Assembly: GCA_913047775.1 (NCBI GenBank)
Contig: CAJWUE010000008.1
Location: 1 to 38,080 of the forward strand
DNA length: 38,080 nucleotides
From: GCA-002731945 sp913047775
GTDB taxonomy: Bacteria; Pseudomonadota; Alphaproteobacteria; MED-G09
Reading direction: 5' to 3'
Shown here piece by piece: positions 1 through 8,781 of this stretch; position 1 is the first letter of the stretch, and every line of letters begins with the position of its first letter. Position numbers and translations under genes: made by a program. Under the pieces are notes generated by a model. It was not told where the DNA came from and ran no database searches. It saw only the letters and a program-made list of their open reading frames with translations.

Positions 1-533
1 TTGATGCAGCTTATGCCGAATATGTTAGAAATCAGAATTATGATGCGGGTTTTGGTTTGGCAAAAAGAAATGAAAATATCGTTGTAACTAGGACTTTTTC
101 TAAGGTGTACGGATTAGCAGGATTACGTGTTGGCTGGGCATATTGTCCAAAAGAAATCAAGGATATGCTTTATAGGATGAAGATTCCATTTTCAGTAAAT
201 GTGGCTGCTCAGAAGACAGCGATACAGGCTCTTAAAGATCAGGATCACATAAATTTTTCTACCAAGCATAACGGTCTGTGGCTTCCAAAATTAAGTGAGT
301 CTCTTTCTCATTTGGGCTTTGTAGTGTTGCCTAGTGAATGTAATTTTATTCTTATGCAATGTCCTGAAAGTTTAGGGTTTTCTGCAAATCAGATTTATGA
401 ACTTCTTTCCTCAAAAGGGCTTATTCTGAGACAGATGGATGAATACGGATTACCAGATTTTCTACGCCTAACAATAGGATCGGAAGAGGCTAACAATCTG
501 GTTTTGTCTTTGCTTGAGGATTTAATAAATTAG
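1..533 (+). CDS. hisC: Histidinol-phosphate aminotransferase, C-terminal part
   Basis: This is a PLP-dependent class I/II aminotransferase that converts imidazole-acetol phosphate to histidinol phosphate in histidine synthesis. In several alphaproteobacteria it also serves aromatic amino acid transamination. The 5' end lies outside the window; the open frame runs from base 3, so about 176 residues of the usual ~360 are present. The first visible residues, DAAYAEYV, match the PLP-ring Asp/Tyr motif. TRTFSK carries the Schiff-base lysine and is followed by YGLAGLRVGW, the family signature. RLTIGS near the end supplies the substrate-carboxylate-binding Arg. The stop is 2 bases before the tyrA start, so the two genes are probably co-transcribed, which suits a dual His/Tyr-Phe role. 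The family is certain; histidinol-phosphate versus aromatic substrate preference cannot be decided here. Confidence 0.93.
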   Translation, partial: DAAYAEYVRNQNYDAGFGLAKRNENIVVTRTFSKVYGLAGLRVGWAYCPKEIKDMLYRMKIPFSVNVAAQKTAIQALKDQDHINFSTKHNGLWLPKLSESLSHLGFVVLPSECNFILMQCPESLGFSANQIYELLSSKGLILRQMDEYGLPDFLRLTIGSEEANNLVLSLLEDLIN

Positions 534-535
534 TC

Positions 536-1450
536 ATGAAGCAATTATTTAAAAAAATTACAATTATCGGATTAGGTTTGATTGGAGGTTCAATAGGCTT
601 AGCCTTGAAAAGAGCTGGCAGTACAGCACAATTGATTGGAGTTGCACGTAGCCAAAAAACTCTGGACATTGCCTTGGAAAGAAATTTAGTAGAAAGAGTA
701 GAAATAGATATTGTAAAATCTGTAGAGGACGCTGACTTGGTTATACTTGCTACCCCTCTTTCAAGCTTTAAAAAAATTATACTCGAAGTTTCTCATAATT
801 TAAAACCTGGTTGTATAGTTACCGATACAGGCTCTTCGAAACTAAAAGTTATTGAAGAGCTTTCAAATGTTATTCCAATGGGAGTAAGTTTTATTCCGGG
901 ACATCCTATTGCTGGAACCGAATTATCTGGACCCGAGGCAGGATTTGCCGAATTATTTGATGATAGATGGTGTGTTCTTACACCAACTGAAGATACGAAC
1001 AAAGACGCTCTTAATTCTATAAGATTGCTTTGGGAAGAAATGGGATCAAAAGTTGAAATTATGAATCCTGAACACCATGATAGGGTGCTAGCCATTACAA
1101 GTCACATTCCCCATCTAATAGCATATAACATTGTTGGAACGGCGAATGATTTGGCCAATGTAACCAACAAGGAGGTTGTTAAATATTCGGCAGGTGGTTT
1201 TAGAGATTTTACTAGAATTGCCGCCTCTGACCCTAAAATGTGGAGAGATATTTTCCTTTATAATGACGAGGCGGTTTTAGAAATGTTATCATTTTTTTCG
1301 AAAGACTTAATGAAATTAAAAAAAGCTATAGAGGAAAAAGATTCAGACCTACTCCAAACTTTCTTTGAAAATACAAGAGAGGTTAGAAAAAATATTATTG
1401 ATGCTGGTCAGGAAGTATCTGACATTGATTTTGGAAGACTTAAAAAATAA
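536..1450 (+). CDS. tyrA: Prephenate/arogenate dehydrogenase
   Basis: A 304-residue NAD(P)-dependent oxidative decarboxylase that converts prephenate (or arogenate) into the precursor of tyrosine. The Rossmann motif GLGLIGGS is at residues 12-19. The catalytic HPIAGTELSG motif has its His at 123, and SHIPHLIAYNIVG (about 189-201) is the conserved helix at the substrate site. Length is typical of a monofunctional TyrA with no chorismate mutase or ACT domain fused. The ATG sits 2 bases after the hisC stop, so it is probably translated from the same message. It is convergent with the DUF2125 gene, with only one base between the stops. Confidence 0.95.
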   Translation: MKQLFKKITIIGLGLIGGSIGLALKRAGSTAQLIGVARSQKTLDIALERNLVERVEIDIVKSVEDADLVILATPLSSFKKIILEVSHNLKPGCIVTDTGSSKLKVIEELSNVIPMGVSFIPGHPIAGTELSGPEAGFAELFDDRWCVLTPTEDTNKDALNSIRLLWEEMGSKVEIMNPEHHDRVLAITSHIPHLIAYNIVGTANDLANVTNKEVVKYSAGGFRDFTRIAASDPKMWRDIFLYNDEAVLEMLSFFSKDLMKLKKAIEEKDSDLLQTFFENTREVRKNIIDAGQEVSDIDFGRLKK

Positions 1451-1451
1451 A

Positions 1452-2219
1452 TTACTTAATTTTTGGCGCTGGTCCTATTGGTACTGGTCCTATAAGGGAG
1501 ATGCCCCTATCAAAACTGATAGTTATTTTTCCATTAATTAACAAAAGATTTATTATTGGGTTCTCGGCAATATCTACATTAAAAAGTGTAAACATATTTC
1601 TAATATCTTCTGGATTTGTAAAATTGAAATTTAATTCACCTTTTAAATATCCCCTTATATCCGAGGATAACATTCCATCAACTATTATAGGAGACTTGCT
1701 AACCGAAATTTCTGAGTAAATTCTTGATTTTATATTATTATCTATAGTTATCTGAGAATTTACTTTTTGAAGTGCCAATGTGTAGCCTTTTATATTATCC
1801 TTTAAAATGGGCTTATCTGAAAATATACGAATTTCGTAATTGGCATCTTTTTGTTGTTGAAAATCCAAGGTAGTTTGATTACTCATGAAAAAAAGTGATA
1901 ATCCATTTAAAAAACCTATAGTAATTGGTTTATGGGTTTCCAGTCTGATTTGGTCAAATCTCCACGCTAAAGATTTAACACTCAAATAGTCAGTCGATAT
2001 ATATTGTTTTGATTTCAAAACAATATTTTTGGCATCAATATTGAAATAAAATGGAAAACCACCTACGGAAATTTTTTCTACGGATATATCGTTAAATTCT
2101 TTGATCTTTTTCTGAATATAATATGATCCTGCGTACCAGTAACCTATCCATCCTAGAACACCAATCGTGATTATTATGATAGGTAGTAAGATACCCAAAG
2201 GAATTTTGCTAAATTTCAT
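1452..2219 (-). CDS. DUF2125-family membrane-anchored protein
   Basis: A 255-residue protein with one N-terminal hydrophobic segment (about residues 8-30, with W24, W28 and Y29) and a long beta-rich part expected in the periplasm. The segment GGFPFYFN after the anchor and the closing GPVPIGPAPKIK resemble the conserved ends of the alphaproteobacterial DUF2125 family. The biochemical role of that family is unknown to me. It is the last gene of a minus-strand run YdcF-plsC-DUF2125, one base after plsC, suggesting a link to envelope or lipid biology (inference from position only). Confidence 0.72.
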   Translation of the reverse strand: MKFSKIPLGILLPIIIITIGVLGWIGYWYAGSYYIQKKIKEFNDISVEKISVGGFPFYFNIDAKNIVLKSKQYISTDYLSVKSLAWRFDQIRLETHKPITIGFLNGLSLFFMSNQTTLDFQQQKDANYEIRIFSDKPILKDNIKGYTLALQKVNSQITIDNNIKSRIYSEISVSKSPIIVDGMLSSDIRGYLKGELNFNFTNPEDIRNMFTLFNVDIAENPIINLLLINGKITISFDRGISLIGPVPIGPAPKIK

Positions 2220-2220
2220 T

Positions 2221-2946
2221 TTATTGTCTCAAGAGTTTTTGAGTTTCTGTTTCAATAGAGTTTTCTAAAATGGAAAAAAATTCTTTTTTATCATACCCTG
2301 GTTCGATGATTTTAAGAAATTTCACAGTTACTTTGCCTTTTTCTTTTTTGTATCCTTTTGTTTCCCAAAATAATCCGGAATTTAATGCTACGGGAACACA
2401 AGGAATGCCAAGATATTTATATAAAGCAAAAGCACCTGCTTTATATTCTCCTCTTAGACCCACTTTTATTCTTGTTCCCTCAGGGAAAATTACAATTGGT
2501 CGTTTATCTTTGGCACAACTCCTTGCTTGATTAATCAAATGTCTTATCGCTGTTGCATGACCTTTTCTGTCTAACCAAATCATTTTTGCTTTCATAGCAA
2601 GCCAGCCGTAAGCTGGAATATAAATCAGAATTTTTTTTAAAACCATAGACGCATCTTTAAAGAAGGCAGTAAAAAAAATTGTATCCCAGGCTGACTGATG
2701 TTTTGAAGCAATGATAAATGGCCCCTCGGGTATATTTTCTGATCCTATCACTTGCCAGTCTAAACCATCCATTTTTCTAAACATGCGCAACATTCCAATT
2801 GACCAAAGATGAATGAGATTTACCGAATATTTTCTTGGTAGAATAAGTAGAGGTATCCCGGCAATAGCAACAACTGCGGTTGTAAAAAAGAAAATAAAAA
2901 CTGAAATGTTGGAAGTGAAAGTCTTAATAATTTTTCTCCTAAACAA
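2221..2946 (-). CDS. plsC: 1-acyl-sn-glycerol-3-phosphate acyltransferase
   Basis: A 241-residue membrane acyltransferase that adds the second acyl chain to lysophosphatidic acid, making phosphatidic acid for membrane phospholipids. The catalytic HX4D motif is HQSAWD at residues 83-88 and the glycerophosphate-binding FPEGTR is at 154-159. An N-terminal hydrophobic helix (about 15-36) anchors it in the inner membrane. The start ATG lies inside the end of the YdcF-like gene (8-base overlap), so translation is probably coupled. Family assignment is firm; acyl-donor choice cannot be read. Confidence 0.95.
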   Translation of the reverse strand: MFRRKIIKTFTSNISVFIFFFTTAVVAIAGIPLLILPRKYSVNLIHLWSIGMLRMFRKMDGLDWQVIGSENIPEGPFIIASKHQSAWDTIFFTAFFKDASMVLKKILIYIPAYGWLAMKAKMIWLDRKGHATAIRHLINQARSCAKDKRPIVIFPEGTRIKVGLRGEYKAGAFALYKYLGIPCVPVALNSGLFWETKGYKKEKGKVTVKFLKIIEPGYDKKEFFSILENSIETETQKLLRQ

Positions 2947-3529
2947 TTATATATTTTAATCTAATAACAGTATATCTGAGATATTCGAGTATTATTGTCT
3001 TGTAATTCCTCGGGTTATACCATTTGTAATGCATTTTTGTGATTATAGGCCAAGGTATAATATCAATATCAGGCGCATTATTATGAAATTCTATAATGCT
3101 TCTTGGCATATGCTCAAGTGATGTCACTAATAAAGCTTTTGAATGGTCACGACTAATCATCCAGTCCGAAGTTTCTTCAGCATTTGATTTTGTATCTTTA
3201 GATTTTTTACCTAAAAAAACGCAACAAGAAAAAAGATTAGCCCGCCTTTTATCATTTTTTGGGTTAACAATTTTAGAGATATCGGATCTTTTCACAACAG
3301 GGTTCACTCCCGAAATGAACATTACTTTTGCATGACCCTTTTCTAATAAGTCAAATCCTTTAGTTATTCTGTTAGGTCCGCCCGTTAGAACAATTACTGT
3401 CTCTCGGTAAATTTTTGATCCTAGATTTGATTGGCTAGACAAATATATCCTTACAAAATCCATGAAAGTAAAAAGACATAAGAAAAAAACAAAAAGAGTT
3501 ATTATTTTCAAGTTTCTTTTTAGTTTCAT
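2939..3529 (-). CDS. YdcF/SanA-like DUF218 envelope protein
   Basis: A 196-residue protein with an N-terminal membrane helix (about 8-27) followed by a DUF218-type Rossmann-like domain. Diagnostic pieces are VLTGGPNRITKGFDLL, the following FISGVNP, SNAEETSDWM and the LLVTSLEHMPRS stretch. Members (SanA, ElyC, YdcF) act in envelope integrity or undecaprenyl-linked peptidoglycan steps, but the reaction is not settled. It heads the minus-strand run YdcF-plsC-DUF2125 and overlaps plsC by 8 bases. In many alphaproteobacteria ftsE-ftsX lie just upstream; here the upstream side is instead a divergent membrane-protein gene. Confidence 0.85.
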   Translation of the reverse strand: MKLKRNLKIITLFVFFLCLFTFMDFVRIYLSSQSNLGSKIYRETVIVLTGGPNRITKGFDLLEKGHAKVMFISGVNPVVKRSDISKIVNPKNDKRRANLFSCCVFLGKKSKDTKSNAEETSDWMISRDHSKALLVTSLEHMPRSIIEFHNNAPDIDIIPWPIITKMHYKWYNPRNYKTIILEYLRYTVIRLKYIIV

Positions 3530-3652
3530 TTTTTTTTGGTCTCTTCTATAACCGCTAAATAAGAATTTTAGTGTTACTATTGTTATATTATATCTTTTGA
3601 TATTAAATTGAGTTTTGAAAAAAAAAAATCAAAAACTTTTTAGGGTTACGTT

Positions 3653-4120
3653 ATGTTTTATCTTTCAATAATACTCTCCTTTCTATTTTCGGTTTTATTT
3701 ACCGGCACTCTTTGTATTGTTATCAATCTTTCATCAAATATTTTATGGTTAAATTCACAAGGATTTGACGGTTTGTTAGGAATATTTCCTTCTTCTTTGA
3801 CCCATGATATTGCTAACGGACTTTTGTTTTATCAGGTAGTAGGTATAGCTCTAACTCTAGGTTTTGTAATAGCGGGAATTTTGAGAATATTTATACCTCT
3901 CCGTAGAGATTTTTCCTACGGTTTGGCAGGTCTTACATCCATTTTAGTAATGCTGATTGGTGTAAGAATTCCTTTCTATGGAGCAGCACTGATTGCTGGT
4001 GCTAGATCGAGTCTTGGATTTATCTTATTTTTATTATCTGGCTTTTTAGGGGGTTACATTTTTGGAAAATTAGTTTCTTTAGCAAGTGATAAATTTAGAA
4101 CAAGAGGTAGTAATGTTTAA
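3653..4120 (+). CDS. Small polytopic membrane protein, function unknown
   Basis: A 155-residue, strongly hydrophobic protein with about four predicted membrane segments (roughly residues 3-28, 58-82, 88-105 and 112-140). I do not recognise a family. The start is chosen because an AGGG Shine-Dalgarno (3642-3645) precedes the ATG by about 7 bases. The stop overlaps the start of the PQQ sugar dehydrogenase gene by 8 bases, so the pair is probably translationally coupled and the protein may serve that periplasmic enzyme, for example as a membrane partner (inference). The leader contains an 11-A run between complementary arms. Confidence 0.75.
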   Translation: MFYLSIILSFLFSVLFTGTLCIVINLSSNILWLNSQGFDGLLGIFPSSLTHDIANGLLFYQVVGIALTLGFVIAGILRIFIPLRRDFSYGLAGLTSILVMLIGVRIPFYGAALIAGARSSLGFILFLLSGFLGGYIFGKLVSLASDKFRTRGSNV

Positions 4121-5228
4121 GGTTAAAAAAGTTTGTCTATTCTTTTTATTATTTATTTTTATTTTCGAGACATCTCTTGCAGCACAAAATAAAGATTACA
4201 AAGTTAAATTGATTACAAAAGGACTTCATCACCCCTGGAGCTCAGCATTTTTGCCAAATGGAGACATTCTCATAACAGAGTTGTCTGGGAAACTAAAAAT
4301 TTTAAAAGAATCTAGTATAGGAACTGAAATATTAAATATTACAGGCACTCCAAAGGTTCTCTTTAGGGGTCAGGGAGGGTTATCTGATATTATATTACAT
4401 CCAGATTTTATAGAAAATCACCTGATCTATCTTTCTTTTTCCTCCGGAGAAAAAAATAACAATACACTAAGGGTAATGAGATTCAGATTAGATGATTTAA
4501 GTTTGGGTGATAAAAAATTAATTTTCGAAGCGCAACCCTTTAGAAGAACCTCGAACCACTATGGCGCAAGACTATTATTCATAGAGGATGGTTCTTTATT
4601 AATAAGTTCAGGTGACGGATTTAATTATAGAGAAAAGGCGCAGTTTCTTAATAATCATTATGGAAAAATTCTAAGAGTAAATGATGATGGTTCTATCCCA
4701 GATGATAATCCTTTCATTAATAAAGGAAATGCTTTACCTGAAATATGGTCTTACGGTCACAGAAATCCCCAAGGTTTAATTTATAATTCGCAAAATAAGC
4801 ATGTCTACATTCATGAGCATGGACCTAGAGGTGGAGATGAGTTAAATAAAATAGAGCCATCTCTTAATTATGGATGGCCTGCAATAACCTATGGTATTGA
4901 TTATAATGGCAGTATAATTTCTCCTTTTACCGTTAAAGAGGGGATGGAACAGCCTATAAAATATTGGGTCCCTTCAATTGCTCCCTCAGATATGACTTTT
5001 TATAATGGTGATATGTTTCCTATGTGGAATGGTAGCATTTTTATATCTGCATTGGTTCCCGGTGATGTAAGGCGGATATTCACAGATAATAAGAATGAGA
5101 TTAAGGAAGAAGTTATTTTTGATGAAATTTCCGAAAGGGTGAGAAGTATCAAAATGGCTCCTGACGGAAGTTTACTTTTACTTACTGATGGGCCTAATGG
5201 TAAGGTTATACGAATCGAGAAAGATTAG
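4113..5228 (+). CDS. Periplasmic PQQ-dependent aldose sugar dehydrogenase
   Basis: A 371-residue soluble glucose-dehydrogenase-type (YliI/sGDH) six-bladed beta-propeller that oxidises aldose sugars with PQQ. The ATG at 4113 is preferred over an upstream one at 4086. It follows AAGAGGT at good spacing, and it gives a clean signal peptide (basic MFKVKK, long hydrophobic stretch, cleavage near SLAA). Motifs in order are HHPWSSAFLPNGD, GGLSDIILHPDF, SNHYGARL (His149, matching the catalytic-base His of sGDH), SSGDG, SYGHRNPQG, HEHGPRGGDELN and YWVPSIAPSDM. It overlaps the preceding membrane-protein gene by 8 bases. No pqq biosynthesis genes are in the window, so PQQ must come from genes elsewhere or from outside. 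Confidence 0.9.
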   Translation: MFKVKKVCLFFLLFIFIFETSLAAQNKDYKVKLITKGLHHPWSSAFLPNGDILITELSGKLKILKESSIGTEILNITGTPKVLFRGQGGLSDIILHPDFIENHLIYLSFSSGEKNNNTLRVMRFRLDDLSLGDKKLIFEAQPFRRTSNHYGARLLFIEDGSLLISSGDGFNYREKAQFLNNHYGKILRVNDDGSIPDDNPFINKGNALPEIWSYGHRNPQGLIYNSQNKHVYIHEHGPRGGDELNKIEPSLNYGWPAITYGIDYNGSIISPFTVKEGMEQPIKYWVPSIAPSDMTFYNGDMFPMWNGSIFISALVPGDVRRIFTDNKNEIKEEVIFDEISERVRSIKMAPDGSLLLLTDGPNGKVIRIEKD

Positions 5229-5272
5229 AAAATTTGTAGAATTTTAACTAATTTTTTAGGAAACTATTATAA

Positions 5273-5953
5273 ATGATAATCCAATGCCCTGCTTGTAATA
5301 CCAGTTTTTCAGTTAAACCCGAAAGTTTTGGAGCGAGGAGTAGGAAAGTTAAATGTTCCCGATGTTCATTTATATGGACTTCCAATCCGAGCGGGAAAGC
5401 CATAAACATTCCACCTCTTTTTGAGCCAGCAACCTCCCAAGGAATTCCCAATGACAACCAATCGGAAAGGATAATTCCTAATAAAGAACCTGATCATCCC
5501 TTGCCAGTTCCCGTTAAAAAACAAGATAAAGAAAAACCTAATATTTTCCTTTGGCTATTTATTGTGTTTGCGTTTTTGCTTATTTCTTCAATCTGGATCA
5601 AAAGAGATGATATTGTTAATGAGTTCCCAAATGCGGCTAAAATTTTGAAAGTTCTAGACCCTTCCATTAACATAAAGGGCATAGAAATTTCTGATCTTAA
5701 AAGTAAAATTGACTACGCAAAGGGTAACGCATCTTTAGTGGTGACAGGAACATTAGTTAATCAAAATACAACCAAAAGAGATGTTCCCAATATAGTTATC
5801 GTTATTGAAGATAGTAAAGAAATAGTACTGGAACAAAAAATTTTAAATTTTGGAAACCAAACCTTTGATTATCTCGAGAGAAAAGATTTTAAATTGAGAT
5901 TTAATAATTATCCGAAAGAGGCTTCAAACATTGTAGTTGAGCTTAGACCATAA
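5273..5953 (+). CDS. Zinc-ribbon (MJ0042 type) single-pass membrane protein
   Basis: A 226-residue protein with an N-terminal zinc ribbon (Cys5, Cys8, Cys28, Cys31; CPAC...CSRC), a proline-rich linker, one membrane helix (about 90-107) and a C-terminal DUF3426-like beta domain. The last domain ends in a typical NIVVELRP strand. The topology puts the zinc ribbon in the cytoplasm and the beta domain in the periplasm. The role of this family is unknown; in related genomes it often sits beside ftsEX, which is not present here. AGGAAA precedes the ATG. The stop abuts the lysA stop on the opposite strand with no gap. Confidence 0.85.
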   Translation: MIIQCPACNTSFSVKPESFGARSRKVKCSRCSFIWTSNPSGKAINIPPLFEPATSQGIPNDNQSERIIPNKEPDHPLPVPVKKQDKEKPNIFLWLFIVFAFLLISSIWIKRDDIVNEFPNAAKILKVLDPSINIKGIEISDLKSKIDYAKGNASLVVTGTLVNQNTTKRDVPNIVIVIEDSKEIVLEQKILNFGNQTFDYLERKDFKLRFNNYPKEASNIVVELRP

Positions 5954-7216
5954 TTATAACCAGTCTGGAATTATATCTCTTTTAATAATTTCATCTACTT
6001 CAATCCTTTTTCTAATAATTTCCCACTGATTATCTTTAACTAATACTTCTGGAATTGTTGGTCTACTGTTGTAATTAGAAGATAAAACTGATCCATATGC
6101 ACCAACTGATAATATTGCTAGTAGATCTCCCTTTTGAGGGTTTTTGAGATGAAGATCTTTTGCAAAAAAATCTCCAGTTTCACAAATTGGACCTACAACA
6201 TCATATTTCCCTCCTTCCTCATCTTGTTCATTATCTACTAAGGGAACAACCTTATGGTAAGCGCCATAAAAAGACGGACGGATGAAGTCATTCATTGCAG
6301 CATCTACTATAACAAAATTTTTAGAAGATGATTTTTTTATATAAATAATTTCCGTTATCAATACTGCAGAATGTGCAGTTAGAAATCTTCCTGGTTCAAC
6401 TATGATGGTCTTAGCTAGATTTCCTAATTTTTTTGAAACGAGGTCAAAATATTTTTCGATTTCGAGATTTTTTCCTTTTTCTTTGTAATCGACTCCGATA
6501 CCACCCCCTATATCAATAATATCAATATCAAAATTTTTGGATTTAAGTTCTTTAATAATTTCGGAAAGACAATCGAAGCTCCTTGAGAATGGCTCAAGCT
6601 CATTAATTTGACTTCCTATATGAATATCAATGCCCTTAATTTCTATTCCTTCCAAAGAAGATGCGATGTTATACACTTCAATAGCGTCTTTCCAACTTAT
6701 CCCAAATTTATCCTGCGATTTACCAGTAGAAATCTTTTCATTTTCTCCGGCAGAAATATCAGGATTGATTCTAATAGCAACAGGCGCTACTTTTCCATGA
6801 TTTTTTGCCAGGGAAGAAAGGTGTTGTAACTCATCTAAGGATTCCACATTAAAAAGTAAAATATCATTTTCGAGAGCATAATTAATCTCATTTGTATTCT
6901 TTCCTACTCCGCTAAAGACTATTTTATTTCCTGGAATATTTTCTTTTATTGCTCTTTTTAATTCACCAAGTGAAACCACATCAGCTCCACATCCTAAATT
7001 TGAAAATGTCTTAATTATTGATTGATTGGAATTCGCTTTTATTGAATAGCAAATTAATAAATTGTTACTCTTGTAGGATTCATTAATTTTGTGAAAGCTT
7101 TCCTCCAGAGAGTTTAAAGAATAACAGTAAAATGGCGTTCCTACGTATTTTGATAAATCTGTTAAATCAATATTTTCCACCACCATCCTAGTTTTTTTAT
7201 AAGGAAAATGTTTCAT
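5954..7216 (-). CDS. lysA: Diaminopimelate decarboxylase
   Basis: A 420-residue fold-III PLP enzyme that decarboxylates meso-diaminopimelate to L-lysine, the last step of lysine synthesis. CYSIKANSN holds the PLP lysine (K60). HIGSQ (His199), the phosphate-binding DIGGG (235-239), EPGR (274-277) and the dimer-interface CETGD (345-349, with the active-site Cys) are all present, giving a complete enzyme of normal length. The start ATG overlaps the stop of the small lipoprotein gene as ATGA, so argH-lptM-lysA forms one translationally coupled run, an arrangement common in proteobacteria. Confidence 0.96.
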   Translation of the reverse strand: MKHFPYKKTRMVVENIDLTDLSKYVGTPFYCYSLNSLEESFHKINESYKSNNLLICYSIKANSNQSIIKTFSNLGCGADVVSLGELKRAIKENIPGNKIVFSGVGKNTNEINYALENDILLFNVESLDELQHLSSLAKNHGKVAPVAIRINPDISAGENEKISTGKSQDKFGISWKDAIEVYNIASSLEGIEIKGIDIHIGSQINELEPFSRSFDCLSEIIKELKSKNFDIDIIDIGGGIGVDYKEKGKNLEIEKYFDLVSKKLGNLAKTIIVEPGRFLTAHSAVLITEIIYIKKSSSKNFVIVDAAMNDFIRPSFYGAYHKVVPLVDNEQDEEGGKYDVVGPICETGDFFAKDLHLKNPQKGDLLAILSVGAYGSVLSSNYNSRPTIPEVLVKDNQWEIIRKRIEVDEIIKRDIIPDWL

Positions 7217-7350
7217 TTTATTACAAACCAGGTTGTTTTGTTTAAAGTAATATTTAAACTGCTGTCAGGAGGTGGCATAAGATCGCCTTTTCTTCCGCAA
7301 CCAGATAGTGATAAAATTAATATAAAAAAAATAATATTACAAATTTTCAT
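7213..7350 (-). CDS. lptM: LptM/YifL-like small lipoprotein
   Basis: A 45-residue ORF: a short hydrophobic signal sequence, lipobox SLSGC with the lipidated Cys at about 18, then GRKGDLMPPPDS. This matches the GCGxKGpLxxP pattern of YifL, renamed LptM, which assists maturation of the LptD LPS translocon in enterobacteria. It starts inside the last codons of argH (14-base overlap) and its TGA overlaps the lysA ATG by 4 bases. The position between argH and lysA resembles the conserved proteobacterial neighbourhood, which supports the call despite the size. Identity with LptM rests on motif and synteny; function here is inferred. Confidence 0.85.
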   Translation of the reverse strand: MKICNIIFFILILSLSGCGRKGDLMPPPDSSLNITLNKTTWFVIK

Positions 7351-8743
7351 GAGCTAATTTCTTCTTCCATTTTTTTGCGCTCTTCTTCACGTTATTTGGA
7401 GAAGTTCCTCCCTCTGAAGTTTTGTTTTTAACAGATGATTCAGGATCTAAAACTTTAAAAATATCACTAGTTATCCGCTTATCATATGATTGCAGCGTGT
7501 CTAAGTCTATTTCATGTAATTTTAAGTTGTTATCTTCACAATGTTTCACTATCTCCCCGGTTATTTTATGAGAAACTCTAAAAGGTATTTTTAGTGAGAA
7601 AGTTAGCCAATCGGCTAAATCTGTTGCCGTTGAAAATTTTCTACTAGCCGCTACTGCTAGAGATTTTTTGTTCGGTTTTAAAGAATGAATAATTGTGATC
7701 ATCGATTTTATAGAAATAACGAAATTGTCTAACGCATCGAAAGTTAGTTCTTTATCCTCTTGAAGATCTTTTGAATATGCTAAGGGTAATGCCTTCATAA
7801 TTACAAAAATAGACATTAGAGCGCCTATAATTCTTCCTGTTTTACCTCTTATTAATTCAGCTATGTCAGGATTCTTTTTTTGTGGCATAATTGAGGATCC
7901 AGTAGACAGTTTATCTGGTAATTCTATAAAGTTATAACCATCTGATACCCATATGACTATTTCTTCCGAAAGCCGTGATAAATGGGATGCAGAAATGGCT
8001 ACAAAGGATAATGTTTCCATAACAAAGTCTCTAGAGGAGACCGCATCAATAGAATTACCCATTGGTTTGGAAAAATTTAATTCCTTGGTTGTAATCTTTC
8101 GATCAATGGGAAAAGAAGTTCCGGCAAGAGCCCCAGCACCTAAAGGATTTTCGTTGAGTCTCTTTACACAATCCTTGAATCTCGACTTATCTCTTTCCAA
8201 CATTTCAACATATGCCAGTAAATGATGACCAAGAGTAATTGGTTGAGCAATCTGCATATGCGTAAATCCAGGCATAATTGTGTCGAAATGTTTTTCTGCT
8301 TGAGTCACAAGATGTTCTTGCAGAGTTTTTAGAAGTTCAAAAATAAGATAACATTGCTTTCTTAAATACATTCTAAAATCTGTTGCGACTTGATCGTTTC
8401 TCGATCTTGCGGTATGGAGCTTATTTGCAGTTTTTCCAATTTTGTTTTCTAGTTTTTTCTCGATATTCATGTGAATATCTTCTAGAGACTTATCCAGAGA
8501 GAAATTACCATTATCGAATTCTTTTTTTATCTTTCTCAGCCCTGATATAATAAGGTTTGCTTCTTTCGTAGATATTATTTTCTGTTTCCCTAGCATTCTT
8601 GCATGGACGATAGAAACCTCAATATCTTCTTCATAGAGTCTGTAGTCAAAATGCACAGAAGCATTCATCTCTTCTGCTAGAGATGATGGTCCTGAGACAA
8701 AACGTCCTCCCCAAATTTTGTTTTTTTTGGTTTTTTTTACCAT
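7337..8743 (-). CDS. argH: Argininosuccinate lyase
   Basis: A 468-residue fumarase/aspartase-superfamily enzyme that splits argininosuccinate into arginine and fumarate. The family signature GSSIMPQKKN is at about residues 282-291 and HTARSRNDQ at 110-118; MTHMQ-type substrate contacts appear as FTHMQIAQP. I place the start at the ATG of MVKKTKKNKIWGGRF, because family members begin just before the WGGRF motif and the 17 residues encoded upstream look like the divergent promoter region. Its end overlaps the lptM-like gene by 14 bases. It is divergent from the tlpA-like gene, leaving a 38-base intergenic space. Confidence 0.96.
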   Translation of the reverse strand: MVKKTKKNKIWGGRFVSGPSSLAEEMNASVHFDYRLYEEDIEVSIVHARMLGKQKIISTKEANLIISGLRKIKKEFDNGNFSLDKSLEDIHMNIEKKLENKIGKTANKLHTARSRNDQVATDFRMYLRKQCYLIFELLKTLQEHLVTQAEKHFDTIMPGFTHMQIAQPITLGHHLLAYVEMLERDKSRFKDCVKRLNENPLGAGALAGTSFPIDRKITTKELNFSKPMGNSIDAVSSRDFVMETLSFVAISASHLSRLSEEIVIWVSDGYNFIELPDKLSTGSSIMPQKKNPDIAELIRGKTGRIIGALMSIFVIMKALPLAYSKDLQEDKELTFDALDNFVISIKSMITIIHSLKPNKKSLAVAASRKFSTATDLADWLTFSLKIPFRVSHKITGEIVKHCEDNNLKLHEIDLDTLQSYDKRITSDIFKVLDPESSVKNKTSEGGTSPNNVKKSAKKWKKKLAHENL

Positions 8744-8781
8744 ATTTTCTTTTATCTTATAAAAATACTCCAGGAATAAAA

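Noticed and set aside
793..1095. 100-residue minus-strand ORF within tyrA
   Set aside because: Lies entirely within an intact TyrA frame with complete catalytic motifs; no ribosome site.
4086..4112. Earlier start for the PQQ sugar dehydrogenase
   Set aside because: Would place charged residues before the signal peptide and overlap the upstream gene deeply; the ATG at 4113 has a better ribosome site.
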